From positions 1-7,260 of the forward strand of contig DPKY01000008.1 of the NCBI GenBank assembly GCA_003542275.1: a stretch of 7,260 nucleotides of DNA, given 5' to 3'. The first letter of the stretch is position 1, and each line of letters begins with the position of its first letter. The notes under the pieces are model-generated. The model saw nothing but the letters and a program-made list of their open reading frames with translations. It searched no databases and had not been told where the DNA came from. Shown piece after piece: positions 6,145 through 7,260 of the stretch. The translations under genes were made by a program, and so were the position numbers. The stretch is from Methylococcaceae bacterium. Its GTDB lineage: Bacteria; Pseudomonadota; Gammaproteobacteria; Methylococcales; Methylomonadaceae.

Positions 6145-6966
6145 ATGAATACACAAAAAATTGGTTTTATTGGTGGCGGCAATATGGCAACGAGTTTGCT
6201 TAGGGGGTTAATTACCAGCGGCCATTCACCTGGACAAATTTGGGTGTCAGATACCAATCACGACACACTCGCTTATCTGTCTGCGCAGTTTGGTGTGAAT
6301 GTCAGCAGCGAAAATAACGAGGTGGCCAGTGAGGTGGATGTCATTGTTTTAGCGGTCAAGCCGCAAATTCTCAAAAGTGTCGCGCAACAAATCGCGCCGA
6401 TTGTGGAAGAAAATAAAGCGTTAGTTGTGTCCATTGCCGCTGGCGTTTCACAGGCCAGTTTGCAGGCATGGCTAGGCGAGCATTGCGCGGTTGTGCGTTG
6501 TATGCCCAATACACCTGCCTTGGTGTTGACCGGTGCAACGGGACTTCATGCGAATGTGAATGTGTCTGAATCACAGCGTGATTTAGCTGAAAATATTCTA
6601 CGCGCCGTAGGCATTGCCTTGTGGGTGCAAACCGAAAGTGAGCTTGATGCGGTAACGGCCGTTTCGGGAAGTGGCCCTGCGTATTATTTTTTGCTGATGG
6701 AGGCGATGGAAAAAGCCGCTGTGGAACTGGGGCTTTGCGAGCAAACCGCGCAATTATTGGTGCAACAAACGGCACTGGGCGCAGCAAAAATTGCGTTGGA
6801 ATCACAAGAGTCGCCTCAATCGTTGCGTCAGCGCGTCACCTCGCCTAATGGCACCACACAAAAAGCGATTGACACTTTTCAAGAGGGTGGATTTTTAGAG
6901 CTTGTCTCAAAAGCACTCCACGCCGCGCGAGACCGCTCGGTGGAATTATCAAAACAAGCAGGGTGA
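6145..6966 (+). CDS. proC: Pyrroline-5-carboxylate reductase
   Basis: ProC reduces 1-pyrroline-5-carboxylate to L-proline with NAD(P)H, the last step of proline synthesis in the cytoplasm. The 273-residue product has normal length. GFIGGGNMA (7-15) is the nucleotide-binding loop. VKPQ (71-74) and MPNTP (120-124) line the cofactor and substrate sites. TAVSGSGPAYYFLLMEAM (171-188) and VTSPNGTTQKAI (231-242) form the C-terminal helical dimer domain and active site with the family signature. It is followed after seven bases by yggT, a neighbour pairing common in Gammaproteobacteria. The yggS-type PLP-protein gene that often precedes proC is not here; gckA is the upstream neighbour instead. Confidence 0.96.
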   Translation: MNTQKIGFIGGGNMATSLLRGLITSGHSPGQIWVSDTNHDTLAYLSAQFGVNVSSENNEVASEVDVIVLAVKPQILKSVAQQIAPIVEENKALVVSIAAGVSQASLQAWLGEHCAVVRCMPNTPALVLTGATGLHANVNVSESQRDLAENILRAVGIALWVQTESELDAVTAVSGSGPAYYFLLMEAMEKAAVELGLCEQTAQLLVQQTALGAAKIALESQESPQSLRQRVTSPNGTTQKAIDTFQEGGFLELVSKALHAARDRSVELSKQAG

Positions 6967-6973
6967 AACTAAC

Positions 6974-7260
6974 ATGGGCATGAATTATTTTACCAATCCA
7001 GTGATTTTTATTGTCGACAGCGTTTTTTCGTTTTACATCATTGCGGTATTTTTGCGTTTTTTATTGCAATGGTGTCGCGCGGATTTTCGCAATCCGATGT
7101 CAACATTTTTGATTGCTATCACCCATCCGCCGCTTAAAATACTGCGCCGCATAGTGCCCCCCATGGGCAATATTGACACCGCGTCACTGGTATTTTTGTT
7201 TGTTTTACAGCTGGCGGCGGATATGCTTTTGGGCTATTTACAAGGCATCATGTCATGGAA
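6974..7260 (+). CDS. yggT: YggT-family inner-membrane protein, 3' end outside the window
   Basis: Ninety-five codons are visible of a protein usually near 190 residues in proteobacteria. The translation starts MGMNYFTNPVIFIVDS. A hydrophobic segment at about residues 10-33 leads into FLRFLLQWCRADFRNP (26-41), followed by THPPLKILRRIVPP (50-63) and IDTASLVFLFVLQLAADML (67-85), a second hydrophobic segment. The pattern of membrane segment, RADFxNP, and NPPL/HPPL with arginines before a proline is the YggT repeat, normally present twice; only the first copy is seen. GGGTGA, formed by the last codons of proC, lies seven bases before ATG 6974. A second in-frame ATG at 6980 is also possible. The family is linked to membrane or osmotic functions, but its molecular role is not settled. 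Confidence 0.9.
   Translation, partial: MGMNYFTNPVIFIVDSVFSFYIIAVFLRFLLQWCRADFRNPMSTFLIAITHPPLKILRRIVPPMGNIDTASLVFLFVLQLAADMLLGYLQGIMSW

Noticed and set aside
6371..6805. Open frame of 144 codons on the minus strand inside proC
   Set aside because: It lies fully antisense to a gene with clear family motifs. Its translation is rich in Arg, Pro and His with no recognisable domain, as expected from a shadow frame.
1..7260. tRNA, rRNA, CRISPR array, insertion sequence, riboswitch or phage genes
   Set aside because: Nearly all the window is occupied by eight recognisable protein genes. No repeated spacer pattern, transposase motif or terminal inverted repeat was seen, and the only sizeable gap is the 203-bp divergent region.

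Overview
The window is 7.3 kb of tightly packed bacterial chromosome, most likely from a proteobacterium that uses one-carbon compounds. My best guess is a gammaproteobacterial methylotroph or methanotroph. The main clue is a convincing mtdA gene (NADP-dependent methylene-tetrahydromethanopterin/methylene-tetrahydrofolate dehydrogenase), whose stop codon overlaps the start of a MOFRL-family glycerate 2-kinase gene. A malate dehydrogenase gene diverges from the same intergenic region. These three activities all belong to, or feed, the serine cycle of formaldehyde assimilation. The proC-yggT pair and the type of rml genes fit a proteobacterium. The species cannot be named from the sequence.

Layout. 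Positions 1-2457 (+) hold three overlapping genes for dTDP-L-rhamnose synthesis, in the order rfbC (5' end cut by the window), rfbD, rfbB. Positions 2454-3699 (-) hold a mdh-grxC pair, read from mdh into glutaredoxin and converging on rfbB with a 4-nt overlap of their 3' ends. Positions 3700-3902 are the only sizeable non-coding stretch. This 203-bp divergent control region carries a perfect -10 hexamer for mtdA, a 7-bp hairpin in the mdh leader and a short tandem repeat. Positions 3903-6082 (+) hold mtdA-gckA, joined by an ATGA overlap. After a 62-bp T-rich gap come proC (6145-6966) and the start of a YggT-family membrane protein gene (6974 to the window end).

How the genes fit together. MtdA oxidises methylene-pterin/folate and yields NADPH at the one-carbon branch point. 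Glycerate 2-kinase returns glycerate to 2-phosphoglycerate, and malate dehydrogenase reduces oxaloacetate to malate, both later serine-cycle steps. The layout (mtdA-gckA on one side, mdh on the other, one shared control region) suggests coordinated expression, but this is inference from position. The rhamnose genes, glutaredoxin, proC and yggT are ordinary housekeeping or envelope functions. I see no RNA genes, mobile elements, CRISPR arrays or clearly novel system. The most interesting part is the C1-metabolism cluster and its divergent control region.
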